Notes under the pieces: generated by a model
Seen by the model: only the letters and a program-made list of their open reading frames with translations
Databases searched by the model: none
What the model was told of the DNA's origin: nothing
Source of the DNA: Aquimarina spinulae
GTDB lineage: Bacteria > Bacteroidota > Bacteroidia > Flavobacteriales > Flavobacteriaceae
Assembly (NCBI RefSeq): GCF_943373825.1
Contig: NZ_CALSBP010000002.1
Span: 3,647,501 to 3,711,500 of the forward strand
Length of the DNA stretch: 64,000 nt
Direction: 5' to 3'
Made by a program: the position numbers and the translations under genes
In this document: piece after piece, positions 51,676-61,136 of the stretch
Numbering within the stretch: the first letter of the stretch is position 1
Layout: each line of letters starts with the position of its first letter

Positions 51676-54600
51676 ATGAAAAAACAACTTTTATTCTTTG
51701 TTTTTATGCTGAGTGCTGTGATGGTGGGTCAGGAGTTACCAGATCTGGCTCCTCCTACTCCAGAGGTAGCCGCTATGGGTAAATATCTTGATGTGCCAGT
51801 GAGTCTTTTTACAGGCACTCCTAATATTTCGATTCCACTGGCCAGTATCTCCGAGGGCATGCTGAGTGCTTCGGTCTCTGTGAGTTATCATGCTTCAGGG
51901 ATTAGAGTAGGTGAGATGGCCTCCCGAGTGGGATTAGGCTGGTCACTTCATGGCGGAGGTATGATCTCCCGCCAGGTTCGCGGTATTGCCGATGACCACA
52001 CCGAAGGCTTTATTAATACCAGTAACACAATTGATCATTATTTTGCCCAGGATGCCAATGGGCGAGCACAATTATTTCAATCCGCCTTATCAGACAACCA
52101 GGATTTTGAATCAGATGTCTACCATATCAATGTCGCCGGGTTGTCAGGCAAGTTCTTTTTTAATCAGAACGGTACTATCGTTATGCATCAAAAGAGTGAT
52201 TTAAAGATTGTGGCGCTTCGTGATGGGATTACCATTTCAGGATGGCAGGTGACCACCCCAGAAGGAGTGCTCTATAGTTTTGGAGTCATTCCGGGAACTA
52301 CTCAACAGGTAGCTGAAATCAAGGAGACCCGTTTTTTTTCGCAAGCAACTAATTTACCTTCAAGAATTATAGAACATACTACGGGATGGTACTTAACTCA
52401 GATTTCTGATTATCGTGGGAATCAAATCAATTTTAACTATACCAAGGGGACTCAACAGATTACCTATTGGAATATAACGGGGCAAAGTAAAAATTTAATA
52501 GGAGTTGGATCATCGTGTAGTAGCAGTACTGCAGAGCCTGTTTCTTTGACAGAAGATAAGTATACCCCTACCTATTTATCATCTATCACGACTACTCAAG
52601 GTAGTATTGTTTTAGAATATAATGATACCCGTATAGATCTTAAAAATGACAAAGCGCTTACCGGGGTCAAACTGTTAGATAGCAACAATGCTACTATTGA
52701 TCGATATGTGTTGGAACAAGGATATTTTACTTCTGCTGGGGGTATGGAGCATTTATTGAATTATGGCGATACAGATCAGCGTACCAAGCGTCTTTATCTT
52801 AAAACCATCACCCAACAAAAAGGTAGTACAGACAATAAAGTTCATCGTTTTACCTATAACCAGGCCCATCAATTGCCAGAGCGTTTTTCGTTTTCACAGG
52901 ATTTATGGGGGTATTATAACGGAGTCAATAATGCTAAACTATATCCTGGTATTGTGTATGTTCCTTATACTTCTGCTGTAGAGGTAGCAGGAGCAGATAG
53001 AACCGTAAGCGAATTGCATACCAAGGCCTTATTGTTAGAAGAGATTGTTTATCCAACAGGAGGAAAAAGCAAGTTTATTTTTGAATCCAATACCTTATCA
53101 GGGAATCAAGATTTTTTTATAGGAACCAAAATGGTAGACCAACAAATCCCAGGAGCCCAGTTGCATAACGATGCTTCACAACCCGGGGCTACTTTTTCTA
53201 CCACCTTTACCCTTAGTGAATCTACTGATGCCTATTATAGTGTAGAGGCAGAAACCTCTTGTCAATACAGTAACAACGATTGTCCGGCGATACGTTTATA
53301 TAAAGACGATGCTATTATCACGACTTTTAATACCGCCAATGAGACTGGTATTGAGGGTTTATCTGCTGGTAGCTATACTATAAAAATTGAAAATGGTCCA
53401 TTTCAAACGGGGAATACTGTGAGTATTGCTTTTACTCAAAAAATAGCCATTAATGCAAGCCAGGCTAATGAAGCAATAGTTGGAGGCTTACGGATAAAAG
53501 AAATCCAGTTTATGGATTATGATGATACCATGATCAATAGTAAGCAATATAACTATCAAAAGTTTGATGATGCTACAGTATCTAGTGGAAGGTCTTTAAA
53601 CCCTCCAGTTTTTGTATCGCGTAGGATCCCTTTTAGTGACTGTAGCCAGGATGTTTTACGATCAAATTCAATTTTTCCACTCAATGGTCAAGGTGGTTCT
53701 CATGTAAATTATACAAATGTTACCGAATATAATCAGGGTCAAGAAAATGGAAAAACCCAGTACATCTATAGCTACAGTGCAGATGGGAGTATTAATGCTA
53801 CTAATGTATTTGATGGTATTGGTAATTTGATGGTTCCTGCAACAGATTATTCACATCGTAGAGGGCAGTTATTAGAAGAGAAACAGTATCGATATGAGAA
53901 ATCAACAGATAAGTTTACCATAGTTGAAGCCACAAAAACGATCTATACTCCTACCGATGATTTACGAACACAAAACCTGATGATGGGTAAGGTTGGAGAT
54001 CTTAATGAACATGCAAGATATGATAACATCAGTGAACGCTATTTACCCTCTGGTAGAGAACAAACAACATATTATCCATCGGGAGCTGTAAAAACGACGA
54101 CTCAGTATACTTATGATATAGGGTATCAGGGGAGAACCATCCCTATAGCAACTACCACTACCAATAGCTTTGGAGAGATGATAACCTCTAAACGTTTTTT
54201 TGCAGATGATGTAACCTCTGCTACCGCTCTTGGAGCACCTCTTACTACCGAGGAGTACACCGCAATAGGTACTCTTAAAAAGAGTAGTGGTCATCGTATA
54301 GGAGAGCCTATCCAGCAAGAAACCTGGGTAGGGGATCAACAAGTAAGTGTACAACGTACGACATATAAGGTTTGGAATGGTATGACCTTACCCAAGGCGA
54401 TTCAAGCCTCTAAATCAGGAGGGGCCCTGGAAGATCGTATCGAATACCTGTCTTATGATGCCAAAGGGAATCCCTTAGAGGTAAAACAATCAGAGGGGAG
54501 TCACCTTATTTATATCTGGGGGTATCAGGATAGTTTCCCTATTGCCAAGGTTGTAAAATCCAGTTATACGGGTATGCCAGCAGCAGTAACGAGTTTGATT

Positions 54601-54870
54601 GATCAGTTAAAAACGGTTTCAAACAGTGAAGATAGTACCGCAAAAGAGCAAAACATGCGAGATCTGGTGGTTCAGCTTCGGGCACATTCTTATTTTGCTG
54701 GTGCACAAATCACTTCCTATACCTATGATCCACTGATAGGGGTAACCTCTGTTACCGATCCCAAAGGATATACTATGCATTATAGCTATGATACCTTTAA
54801 TAGATTGGAATATGTAAAGGATGATGCCGGGAAGCTGATTTCAGAGAACAAATACGGGTATAAAAAATAA
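51676..54870 (+). CDS. Secreted RHS/YD-repeat-associated protein (first gene of RHS locus)
   Basis: This protein of about 1064 residues starts at ATG 51676 with signal peptide MKKQLLFFVFMLSAVMVGQ; an upstream ATG (51613) would add a non-signal extension. The N-terminal SpvB/TcdB-like start PVSLFTGTPNISIPLASI and YHASGIRVGEMASRVGLGWSLHGGG is typical of the secreted first partner of two-gene Bacteroidota RHS loci. YD-repeat pieces (SYTYDPLIGVTSVTDPKGYTMHYSYDTFNRL) appear at the C-terminus. It is probably exported as a delivery shell component. The next gene begins 8 bp downstream. Confidence 0.8.
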   Translation: MKKQLLFFVFMLSAVMVGQELPDLAPPTPEVAAMGKYLDVPVSLFTGTPNISIPLASISEGMLSASVSVSYHASGIRVGEMASRVGLGWSLHGGGMISRQVRGIADDHTEGFINTSNTIDHYFAQDANGRAQLFQSALSDNQDFESDVYHINVAGLSGKFFFNQNGTIVMHQKSDLKIVALRDGITISGWQVTTPEGVLYSFGVIPGTTQQVAEIKETRFFSQATNLPSRIIEHTTGWYLTQISDYRGNQINFNYTKGTQQITYWNITGQSKNLIGVGSSCSSSTAEPVSLTEDKYTPTYLSSITTTQGSIVLEYNDTRIDLKNDKALTGVKLLDSNNATIDRYVLEQGYFTSAGGMEHLLNYGDTDQRTKRLYLKTITQQKGSTDNKVHRFTYNQAHQLPERFSFSQDLWGYYNGVNNAKLYPGIVYVPYTSAVEVAGADRTVSELHTKALLLEEIVYPTGGKSKFIFESNTLSGNQDFFIGTKMVDQQIPGAQLHNDASQPGATFSTTFTLSESTDAYYSVEAETSCQYSNNDCPAIRLYKDDAIITTFNTANETGIEGLSAGSYTIKIENGPFQTGNTVSIAFTQKIAINASQANEAIVGGLRIKEIQFMDYDDTMINSKQYNYQKFDDATVSSGRSLNPPVFVSRRIPFSDCSQDVLRSNSIFPLNGQGGSHVNYTNVTEYNQGQENGKTQYIYSYSADGSINATNVFDGIGNLMVPATDYSHRRGQLLEEKQYRYEKSTDKFTIVEATKTIYTPTDDLRTQNLMMGKVGDLNEHARYDNISERYLPSGREQTTYYPSGAVKTTTQYTYDIGYQGRTIPIATTTTNSFGEMITSKRFFADDVTSATALGAPLTTEEYTAIGTLKKSSGHRIGEPIQQETWVGDQQVSVQRTTYKVWNGMTLPKAIQASKSGGALEDRIEYLSYDAKGNPLEVKQSEGSHLIYIWGYQDSFPIAKVVKSSYTGMPAAVTSLIDQLKTVSNSEDSTAKEQNMRDLVVQLRAHSYFAGAQITSYTYDPLIGVTSVTDPKGYTMHYSYDTFNRLEYVKDDAGKLISENKYGYKK

Positions 54871-54878
54871 GGAAAACA

Positions 54879-56504
54879 ATGAGAAATACTAAGATACAAC
54901 AGTATATAATTTTGCTTGTCCTAATGATGAGCAGTACAATGATGTTCTCTCAATTAGGAGATTGTGGTATTACTTCTTACCGTGATGCCGATGGTGATGG
55001 TTGGGGAGATTATAACAACAAAACCTGTCAGCTTACTATTCCCAGTGGATATGTTTCTAAATACGGAGATATTAATGACAATAATCAATGGATTACCAAT
55101 ATCCCACCTAAGAACTTTTATAGAGATGCCGATGGAGATGGTTGGGGTAATCCCAATATAGTAACCTATCGTAGTGTACAGCCTTCAGGTTATGTGACCA
55201 ATAATAGTGATCGTGATGACAGTACCAGTTTGATTACCAATATTGCACCTCGACATTTTTATAGAGATGGCGATGGCGATGGATATGGTCATCCTGGTAT
55301 AAGCACCTATCGCAGTGTACAACCCTCTGGATATGTAACCAATAGTAGTGATTGTAATGATGGCAGCAGTGCCATACATCCTAATACAGTATGGTATAAG
55401 GATAGTGATGGTGATGGTTTTGCGATTGCAACAAAAAAGCAATGTAGCAACCCCGGAGCAGGATATACCCTTAGTGTGCTTCCGGTTACCGATTGTCATG
55501 ATGGCGATAGTAGTTTAAACCCCAATACGATTTGGTATCCTGATGGTGATAGTGATGGCTGGGGAACGGCCTCTGATTTGGGAGCGGTAAAGAGACAATG
55601 TAGCCAACCAACCGGTTATACACAAAAGGTAGGAGATTGTAATGATAATAACATTAATATCCACCCCGAAACCGTTTGGTATAAGAATAGTGATGGTGAT
55701 GGCTTTGCCAGTACCTCTAAGGTGCAATGTACCAATCCGGGAGCAGAGTATACTTATGAAGAATTACCTCTGGGGGATTGTGATGATAGTGATGCTGCTA
55801 TCCATCCTAATACAGTTTGGTATAAGAATAGTGATGGGGATGGTTTTGCCAGTACCTCTAAGGTACAATGTAGTAATCCTGGAGCTGGTTATAGCTTAAC
55901 GGTAAAACCATTGGGGGATTGTGATGATAGTAATGCAGCGATTCATCCTAATACAGTTTGGTATAAGAATAGTGATGGCGATGGTTTTGCCAGTACGACC
56001 AAAACCCAATGTGCTCACCCAGGTAGCGGCTATAGTTTAACGGTAAAACCACTGGGAGATTGTGATGATGGTAGTGCTGCCATCCACCCTAATACGGTTT
56101 GGTATGCAGATACCGATGGTGATGGTTTTGGAGACCCTAATGTTTTAAAACAACAGTGTATCCAACCTGCGGGGTATGTATTGAATAATAATGATCAATG
56201 TCCAGAAAAATCAGGACCCCAACAAGGCTGTATTTTTATTCCTCATCAGCTTCATCTCTCTAATGAGAATTATGTGTTTACCCGGGTGTATCAAAAGCCA
56301 ATGACCTCACCAGACCAGATACATTATAATAAAGATGTGATAGAGAGTGTCACCTATTTTGATGGATTGGGTAGAACAAAACAACAAATAGCGATCAAAG
56401 CTTCACCCGATGGTAAGGATATTGTAACTCACATCGGGTATGATGAGTATGGCAGGCAAGACAAACAATACCTGCCTTTTGAGTCGAATACTAGCTGTGG
56501 GTAG
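54879..56504 (+). CDS. RHS-locus second gene, 5' part: MopE-like calcium repeats plus DUF6443-like start (frameshifted end)
   Basis: This 541-residue open frame has a signal peptide (LVLMMSSTMMFSQ), then about nine repeats of about 43 residues (DGDGWGN, NPNTVWYKNSDGDGFAS, DCDDS.AAIHPNT) like MopE metal-binding or thrombospondin-type calcium motifs. It continues with the conserved start of the RHS-toxin module (NYVFTRVYQKPMTSPDQIHYNKDVIESVTYFDGLGRTKQQI). It stops at 56502-56504 because of a frame change; the intact version would continue into the RHS core at 57002. The surface repeats could bind Ca2+ for folding after export. Confidence 0.7.
   Translation: MRNTKIQQYIILLVLMMSSTMMFSQLGDCGITSYRDADGDGWGDYNNKTCQLTIPSGYVSKYGDINDNNQWITNIPPKNFYRDADGDGWGNPNIVTYRSVQPSGYVTNNSDRDDSTSLITNIAPRHFYRDGDGDGYGHPGISTYRSVQPSGYVTNSSDCNDGSSAIHPNTVWYKDSDGDGFAIATKKQCSNPGAGYTLSVLPVTDCHDGDSSLNPNTIWYPDGDSDGWGTASDLGAVKRQCSQPTGYTQKVGDCNDNNINIHPETVWYKNSDGDGFASTSKVQCTNPGAEYTYEELPLGDCDDSDAAIHPNTVWYKNSDGDGFASTSKVQCSNPGAGYSLTVKPLGDCDDSNAAIHPNTVWYKNSDGDGFASTTKTQCAHPGSGYSLTVKPLGDCDDGSAAIHPNTVWYADTDGDGFGDPNVLKQQCIQPAGYVLNNNDQCPEKSGPQQGCIFIPHQLHLSNENYVFTRVYQKPMTSPDQIHYNKDVIESVTYFDGLGRTKQQIAIKASPDGKDIVTHIGYDEYGRQDKQYLPFESNTSCG
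54985..56190 (+). repeat. Tandem calcium-motif coding repeats, about 130-bp period
   Basis: The DNA repeats GTTTGGTATAAGAATAGTG-GATGGTTTTGCCAGTAC-type units, especially between 55370 and 56130, where three copies are nearly identical. These encode DxDGDGF and DCDD motifs. High identity makes slippage, copy-number change and misassembly likely. Confidence 0.75.
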
Positions 56505-57001
56505 TTATAAAGATGTTGATATTGTTAACGATATTAACCAGTATTATGAAACTAAGTACGCCTGATGATTTTATCGGAGTAGCAAAAGGATCATGAAGGA
56601 TTTTAATGCCTATTCAGAAAGTGTGTTTGAAGCTTCTCCTCTTAACAGAGTAGTAGAACAGGGAGCTCCGGGTAAGGATTGGAAAGGCTAATAAAGATAG
56701 TGACTACAGATCATACGATTAAATTTAATTGGGATACCAATATCGGCTAATGAAGTGGTTACTTTTAAGGTAAATTTTGCCAACCCATGGTGATACAGAA
56801 ACCCCAGCCTTAGTACAAGATGGTTTTTACCCTGCCAATCAGTTGTATGTTACCATCACCAAAGATGAGAACTGGACTGCGACAGATGGTCAATAATCCA
56901 TACGACCAAAGAGTACAAGGATAAACAAGGTAGAGTGATCTTAAAAAGAACCGTATGCTGTTGGGGCGCCGAGCGTAGTCGAGGCGCATGACACCTATTA
57001 T
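56505..57001 (+). pseudogene. RHS core segment broken by nine frame changes
   Basis: The three frames alternately encode clear RHS sequence: SYKDVDIVNDINQYYETKY, PDDFIGVAKGS, MKDFNAYSESVFEASPLNR, DHTIKFNWDTNI, ANEVVTFKVNFANP, GDTETPALVQDGFYPANQ, HTTKEYKDKQGRVILKRT, YAVGAPSVVEAHDTYYVYD. Frame switches occur near 56503, 56561, 56593, 56687, 56709, 56746, 56789, 56896 and 56954, most being +1. The rest of the gene is intact on both sides. A REP-like segment GCGCCGAGCGTAGTCGAGGC lies at 56966. Confidence 0.75.
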
Positions 57002-59743
57002 GTGTATGATAGATTTGGGAATTTAACCTATGTAATCCCTCCTAAAGTAACTACAAATGACGGTGTATCAGAGAGTGAGTTATCTGAATTGTGTTATCAA
57101 TACAAATATGATAATCGTAATAGGCTTATCGAAAAGAAGATCCCTGGTAAGGATTGGGAGTATATTGTGTATAATAAACTAGACCAACCTATTCTTACTC
57201 AAGATGCCAGTTTAAGAAAAGCAATGACAGGTAAGGCGTGGGATCAATGGTTGTTTACTAAATACGATGGCTTTGGTAGAGTGGTGTATACAGGAACCGT
57301 TATAAACGGAGCTAATAGAAAGGTTATTCAGAATAACGTGAATAATGCTACAACTCCACAGTATGAGTCTAAACTAGATTCTCCTATTACTATTGGTGGT
57401 ACAACTGTTTATTATTCTAAAGATGCATATCCAACAAGTATCTATAAGGTGTTTACCATCAATTATTACGATGATTATACTTTTGATCTTGCAGGACTAA
57501 CCAATCCCGGTACCGTATATGGTGAGACTGTTCTTAACCATACAAAATCTCTACCCACAGGAAGTAAAGTACGGGTACTAGACACCAATGACTGGATTAC
57601 TACGGTTACCAGGTATGACAATAAAGCAAGGCCTATATATATCGCTAGTAAAAATGAATATTTAAACACTACAGACGTTATAGAAACCAAGTTGGATTTT
57701 ATAGGTAAGGTAGAAGAAACTACTACTAGACACAAGAAAGGTAATAATGCTGAAATTGTTACCATAGATACATTTACCTATGATGATATGGGTAGGCTGT
57801 TGATACAAACCCAAAAGATCAATACTCAAGCAGTTGAAACTATTGTTGAAAATACCTATGATGCCTTAGGGCAATTAGAACGTAAGAAAACAGGAGGAGG
57901 ATTACAAGAGGTGGATTATACCTATAATGTACGAGGTTGGCTTACCAAAATCAATGATCCTAATACTACTCTTGGCAACAAGCTTTTTGCTTTTAAAATT
58001 AATTATAATACACCGCAACATGGAGCTACGGCATTGTTTAATGGTAATATCTCTGAAACTACATGGAAAACTGCCAATGATAACGTAGAGCGACATTACA
58101 AATACAGTTATGATGCTTTAAATCGAATTACCGATGCAAATTATAATAGTCAGGATAATAGCGAGCAGGATTGGTTTAGGGTTTTTGGGATTACCTATGA
58201 TAAGAACGGTAACCTAAAATCACTAAAAAGACATAAAAAAGGAAGCCTTAATCAAAGTGTAGCCTTAGATTACCTATCCTATACTTATGATTCTGGAAAT
58301 AAACTCTTAACTGTAGAAGAACAAATTGATGGGGCCAGTGGGTTTGAAGATGGTACCAATACCAATGATGATTATACTTATGATCCCAATGGCAACATGA
58401 CTATAGATCAAAACAAGGGGATTACAGGGATCACCTATAATCATTTAAATCTCCCCAAAACAGTAACTGTAAATAATGCTTCTCATACCGGAAATATTAC
58501 CTATATTTACGATGCCACTGGGGTAAAACTAAAAAAGATTACCACAGAGGGAAGTTCATCAACAACAGAGTATGCTGGTAATTATGTGTATAAGAATGGT
58601 ACGTTAGAATTTTTTAATCATGCAGAAGGTATTGTAGAACATGAAGCAGATGGATATAAATATGTATATCAGTTTAAGGATCATTTAGGTAACATTAGGC
58701 TATCCTATAAAGATGCTGATAAGAATGGTACTATAACGCAAAGTGAGATTATTGAAGAGAAAAATTATTATCCCTTTGGACTACAACATAAAGGGTATAA
58801 CAACACCATTACTGGTAGGGAACATCCATATAAATTTAATGGTATTGAGCACGAGCAAAGTTTAGGTCTTGATCTTTACGAAATGCCACTGCGTCAATAC
58901 GATCCTGCAATAGCTCGTTGGACTTCGATTGACCCTATTACGCATCATTGGCAGTCTACTTATAGTGCTTTTGATGGAAATCCAGTTTTTTGGGCTGATC
59001 CTTCTGGCGCAAGTGTTGAACAAACTGAGAATGGAACAACATATACTGGTGAAAATGCTAAAGTTGAATTTCTTAATTTAAGGAATCAATATGGTGATTC
59101 TGGAGGAACTGATCCCAAGAAGAAGAAGAAAAAGAAAAGCCAAAAGAAGGATGTAAAGGACATGAATGCTGGAGAGTTTTATGGGATGGCATACAATGGT
59201 GCATCTAGAACAGCGTTTTTAAATGGAAACGACCCATATAACCCTACAGAGGCTGATATTGCTCAAAATGAAAGAGAAAAAGCTGATGCTGCGGGAGAAC
59301 TAATTTTATTTGTTGTTGGAGAATGGGCTGTTGTTAAAGTATTGCAGGGAAGTGCTTGGATTTATCGAGCAATTAGAGTAAAAAACGCTGTAAATATAAC
59401 AAGAGCAGTTGGAGCTGCTCCTAGAGGTTTTTCAAAAGTTGTATCTACTGTGTACTCTTCCAAGGCATTAGGTGGCTTAAGAAGTACTGAATTGGGAGCA
59501 CAGGCTTTTGATAAAGTGAATGATATAATGAGAGCAATGCAAAATGGAGATCCGTGGCTTTATAATGAACCTATCTTTACATATTTATATAGGGGACAAA
59601 AATATATTTTAGATGGACATCACAGAGTGTCAGCTGCTAAAAAATTAAATTCATCATTAGAGGTTATAGAGTTGCCTTATGATAAAGCATATCAATTATT
59701 TAAAAGTAAGGTAGATGATATTCATAGAGGGTTATTTGATTAA
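57002..59743 (+). CDS. RHS polymorphic toxin, 3' part with ParB-like C-terminal toxin domain
   Basis: This 913-residue open frame (GTG start at 57002 is only formal) is the main RHS core with many YD repeats, ending in DPAIARWTSIDPI and GNPVFWADPSGA. A lysine-rich linker (DPKKKKKKKSQKKD) and helical region follow. The last about 46 residues carry YILDGHHRVSAAKKL (DGHHR at 871-875), the ParB/Srx-like nuclease or ATP-binding motif used in polymorphic toxins (Tox-ParB-like). Delivery would be contact-dependent, with autoproteolytic release. The immunity gene follows 3 bp later. The core is cut off from its signal peptide by the frame changes upstream, so the toxin is not made as drawn unless those are errors. 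Confidence 0.75.
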   Translation: MYDRFGNLTYVIPPKVTTNDGVSESELSELCYQYKYDNRNRLIEKKIPGKDWEYIVYNKLDQPILTQDASLRKAMTGKAWDQWLFTKYDGFGRVVYTGTVINGANRKVIQNNVNNATTPQYESKLDSPITIGGTTVYYSKDAYPTSIYKVFTINYYDDYTFDLAGLTNPGTVYGETVLNHTKSLPTGSKVRVLDTNDWITTVTRYDNKARPIYIASKNEYLNTTDVIETKLDFIGKVEETTTRHKKGNNAEIVTIDTFTYDDMGRLLIQTQKINTQAVETIVENTYDALGQLERKKTGGGLQEVDYTYNVRGWLTKINDPNTTLGNKLFAFKINYNTPQHGATALFNGNISETTWKTANDNVERHYKYSYDALNRITDANYNSQDNSEQDWFRVFGITYDKNGNLKSLKRHKKGSLNQSVALDYLSYTYDSGNKLLTVEEQIDGASGFEDGTNTNDDYTYDPNGNMTIDQNKGITGITYNHLNLPKTVTVNNASHTGNITYIYDATGVKLKKITTEGSSSTTEYAGNYVYKNGTLEFFNHAEGIVEHEADGYKYVYQFKDHLGNIRLSYKDADKNGTITQSEIIEEKNYYPFGLQHKGYNNTITGREHPYKFNGIEHEQSLGLDLYEMPLRQYDPAIARWTSIDPITHHWQSTYSAFDGNPVFWADPSGASVEQTENGTTYTGENAKVEFLNLRNQYGDSGGTDPKKKKKKKSQKKDVKDMNAGEFYGMAYNGASRTAFLNGNDPYNPTEADIAQNEREKADAAGELILFVVGEWAVVKVLQGSAWIYRAIRVKNAVNITRAVGAAPRGFSKVVSTVYSSKALGGLRSTELGAQAFDKVNDIMRAMQNGDPWLYNEPIFTYLYRGQKYILDGHHRVSAAKKLNSSLEVIELPYDKAYQLFKSKVDDIHRGLFD

Positions 59744-59746
59744 ATT

Positions 59747-60175
59747 ATGGTAGAAGAATTAAAAAAGTATGTAGATTTTATAAGAGAGTTTGAAAATTCA
59801 CTTACTAGTGAGTTCGATATTAATGGTAATATTTGGAATAGATCTGGTAAAGATTTTCCTAAATCTGGAAAAGTTAAGGATTATCAATATAAATTTCATG
59901 GAGCAGGATGTGAGGTAATAAAGAATGATATTATTTGTGAATATGATATAGCACCGTTAAATGGTCGTGATATTAAATTCTCACCATGGAAATTTTCAAA
60001 ATTTATAGAAAGCCACCCAGATTTAAATATTATAAATAGACATGATCTAGAATTAGGTTTGTTATTTCTTGTAAATGAAAAGAAAATATCTAAGTTAATT
60101 ATAGATGGGATTGAGACGGGAGTTTATGAAGTTATACCGAGCTCGGTAATAGGCCCCGATAGCGCAGATTTGTAA
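59747..60175 (+). CDS. Immunity protein candidate, DUF6896-like
   Basis: This 142-residue soluble protein has YKFHGAGCEV, then CEYDIAPLNGRDIKFSPWKF, matching the FHGxGC...D-F/I-x-P-x-GR-D-x-F-x-x-W pattern of DUF6896, a family I associate with polymorphic-toxin immunity. It begins 3 bp after the RHS toxin stop, as cognate immunity genes do, and should neutralise the ParB-like tip in the cytoplasm. The end of the gene runs into the repeated junction sequence (60181). Confidence 0.75.
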   Translation: MVEELKKYVDFIREFENSLTSEFDINGNIWNRSGKDFPKSGKVKDYQYKFHGAGCEVIKNDIICEYDIAPLNGRDIKFSPWKFSKFIESHPDLNIINRHDLELGLLFLVNEKKISKLIIDGIETGVYEVIPSSVIGPDSADL

Positions 60176-60180
60176 TCCGT

Positions 60181-60199
60181 GGTAATGGGTCAAACTGGT
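60181..60199. repeat. Toxin-cassette junction repeat, copy 1
   Basis: GGTAATGGGTCAAACTGGT starts 6 bp after the immunity gene stop. A near-identical copy (GGTAATAAGTCAAACTGGT) lies at 63980, 11 bp after another candidate immunity gene, and a shorter form (GATAATAAGTCAAA) at 63272. Confidence 0.6.
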
Positions 60200-60245
60200 G
60201 CTTTTGAGAAAAAGCATTCTAAAATTTGATTACCAAATTATAAGT

Positions 60246-60279
60246 AAAAAAGAGTTGTATTTCTACAACTCTTTTTTTT
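60246..60279 (+). terminator. Intrinsic terminator after toxin-immunity pair
   Basis: A 9-bp perfect stem AGAGTTGTA/TACAACTCT (60251-60259, 60264-60272) is followed by a T tract. Confidence 0.85.
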
Positions 60280-60365
60280 ATGCATAAAAGTGAGCTAAGA
60301 AAACAGTTTTCTAGTCTGCCAGAAGGGAGAAAAAGAACAATACAACCCCTATTAAAACCAAATCT

Positions 60366-60815
60366 ATGCGAACAAACAACATTTCTGAGATACAGATTAG
60401 CTACTCATCTCATATTGCTAAAAAACACAGAATAAAAATTAAGAGTTCTACAGATGCTTACAATGTATTTATTAATTCTTGGGATCAGAAAACTATAGGA
60501 CTACAAGAAGAATTTAAGATTCTACTCTTAAATAACACAAACGAAGTATTAGGAGTACAAAATCTATCAAAAGGAGGGATTAGTGGTACTTATGTAGATG
60601 TAAAGCTATTATTTGCTACAGCTTTAAAAGTATGTGCTAGTGATGTTATTATAGCTCATAATCATCCCTCTGGCACTCTAATACCAAGTGATTCAGATAT
60701 TAGACTAACTAAGAAAATTAAAGAATCAGGTAACCTATTAGATATTAATTTACTAGATCATTTGATTATCACAAAAGATGGATTTTATAGTTTGGTAGAT
60801 CATTGCAAGTTTTAA
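60366..60815 (+). CDS. RadC-family JAB-domain protein
   Basis: This 149-residue protein is the RadC C-terminal JAMM metalloprotease-like domain: VIIAHNHPSGTLIPSDSDIRLTKKI (H-x-H ... S-x-x-D ligands), then LLDHLIITKDGFYSLVDH. It lacks the N-terminal HhH region of full RadC, as is common in proteins carried by mobile elements. The function of RadC-like domains is not settled. It converges with an XRE-type gene (4-nt overlap). Confidence 0.85.
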   Translation: MRTNNISEIQISYSSHIAKKHRIKIKSSTDAYNVFINSWDQKTIGLQEEFKILLLNNTNEVLGVQNLSKGGISGTYVDVKLLFATALKVCASDVIIAHNHPSGTLIPSDSDIRLTKKIKESGNLLDINLLDHLIITKDGFYSLVDHCKF

Positions 60816-61042
60816 TCGTTATCAAAATCAAACAACTCAGTAATATGAATTTTCAGGGCTTTAGATAGAGCTCTCATTGTAGATAGAGTAGTATTTACTT
60901 CTCCTCTTTCTATTCTTCCTACCTGACTAATGGGAATATCAGCATCATTAGCTAGGCGTTCTTGAGAAAGCTTATTCTTCTTTCTCAAACTTCGTAAATG
61001 CTTTCCAAAAGCAATGATATAATTATGATCTTTAACCTTCAC
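60812..61042 (-). CDS. XRE-family HTH regulator (76 aa)
   Basis: This is a compact HTH_3 protein: YIIAFGKHLRSLRKKNKLSQERLANDADIPISQVGRIERGE. It contains little beyond the DNA-binding domain. Such proteins control nearby mobile-element or toxin genes. It faces the RadC gene and diverges from the AraC-type gene. Confidence 0.85.
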   Translation of the reverse strand: MKVKDHNYIIAFGKHLRSLRKKNKLSQERLANDADIPISQVGRIERGEVNTTLSTMRALSKALKIHITELFDFDND

Positions 61043-61136
61043 AGGCTAAAATTGCGTAAACCTTCAAAATAAAAACAACGCATATATGCGCTATTTTATA
61101 AATTTAAAATTTATATTTGAAGAAATTTAAACGAAA

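Noticed and set aside
55185..55727. Minus-strand Ile/Thr-rich frames in the RHS second gene
   Set aside because: They arise from the repetitive DGDG coding on the other strand.
60280..60435. 51-codon frame MHKSELRKQFSSLPEGRK starting in the terminator tail
   Set aside because: Starts within the terminator T tract, overlaps the RadC start and has no recognisable family; possible remnant but not supported.
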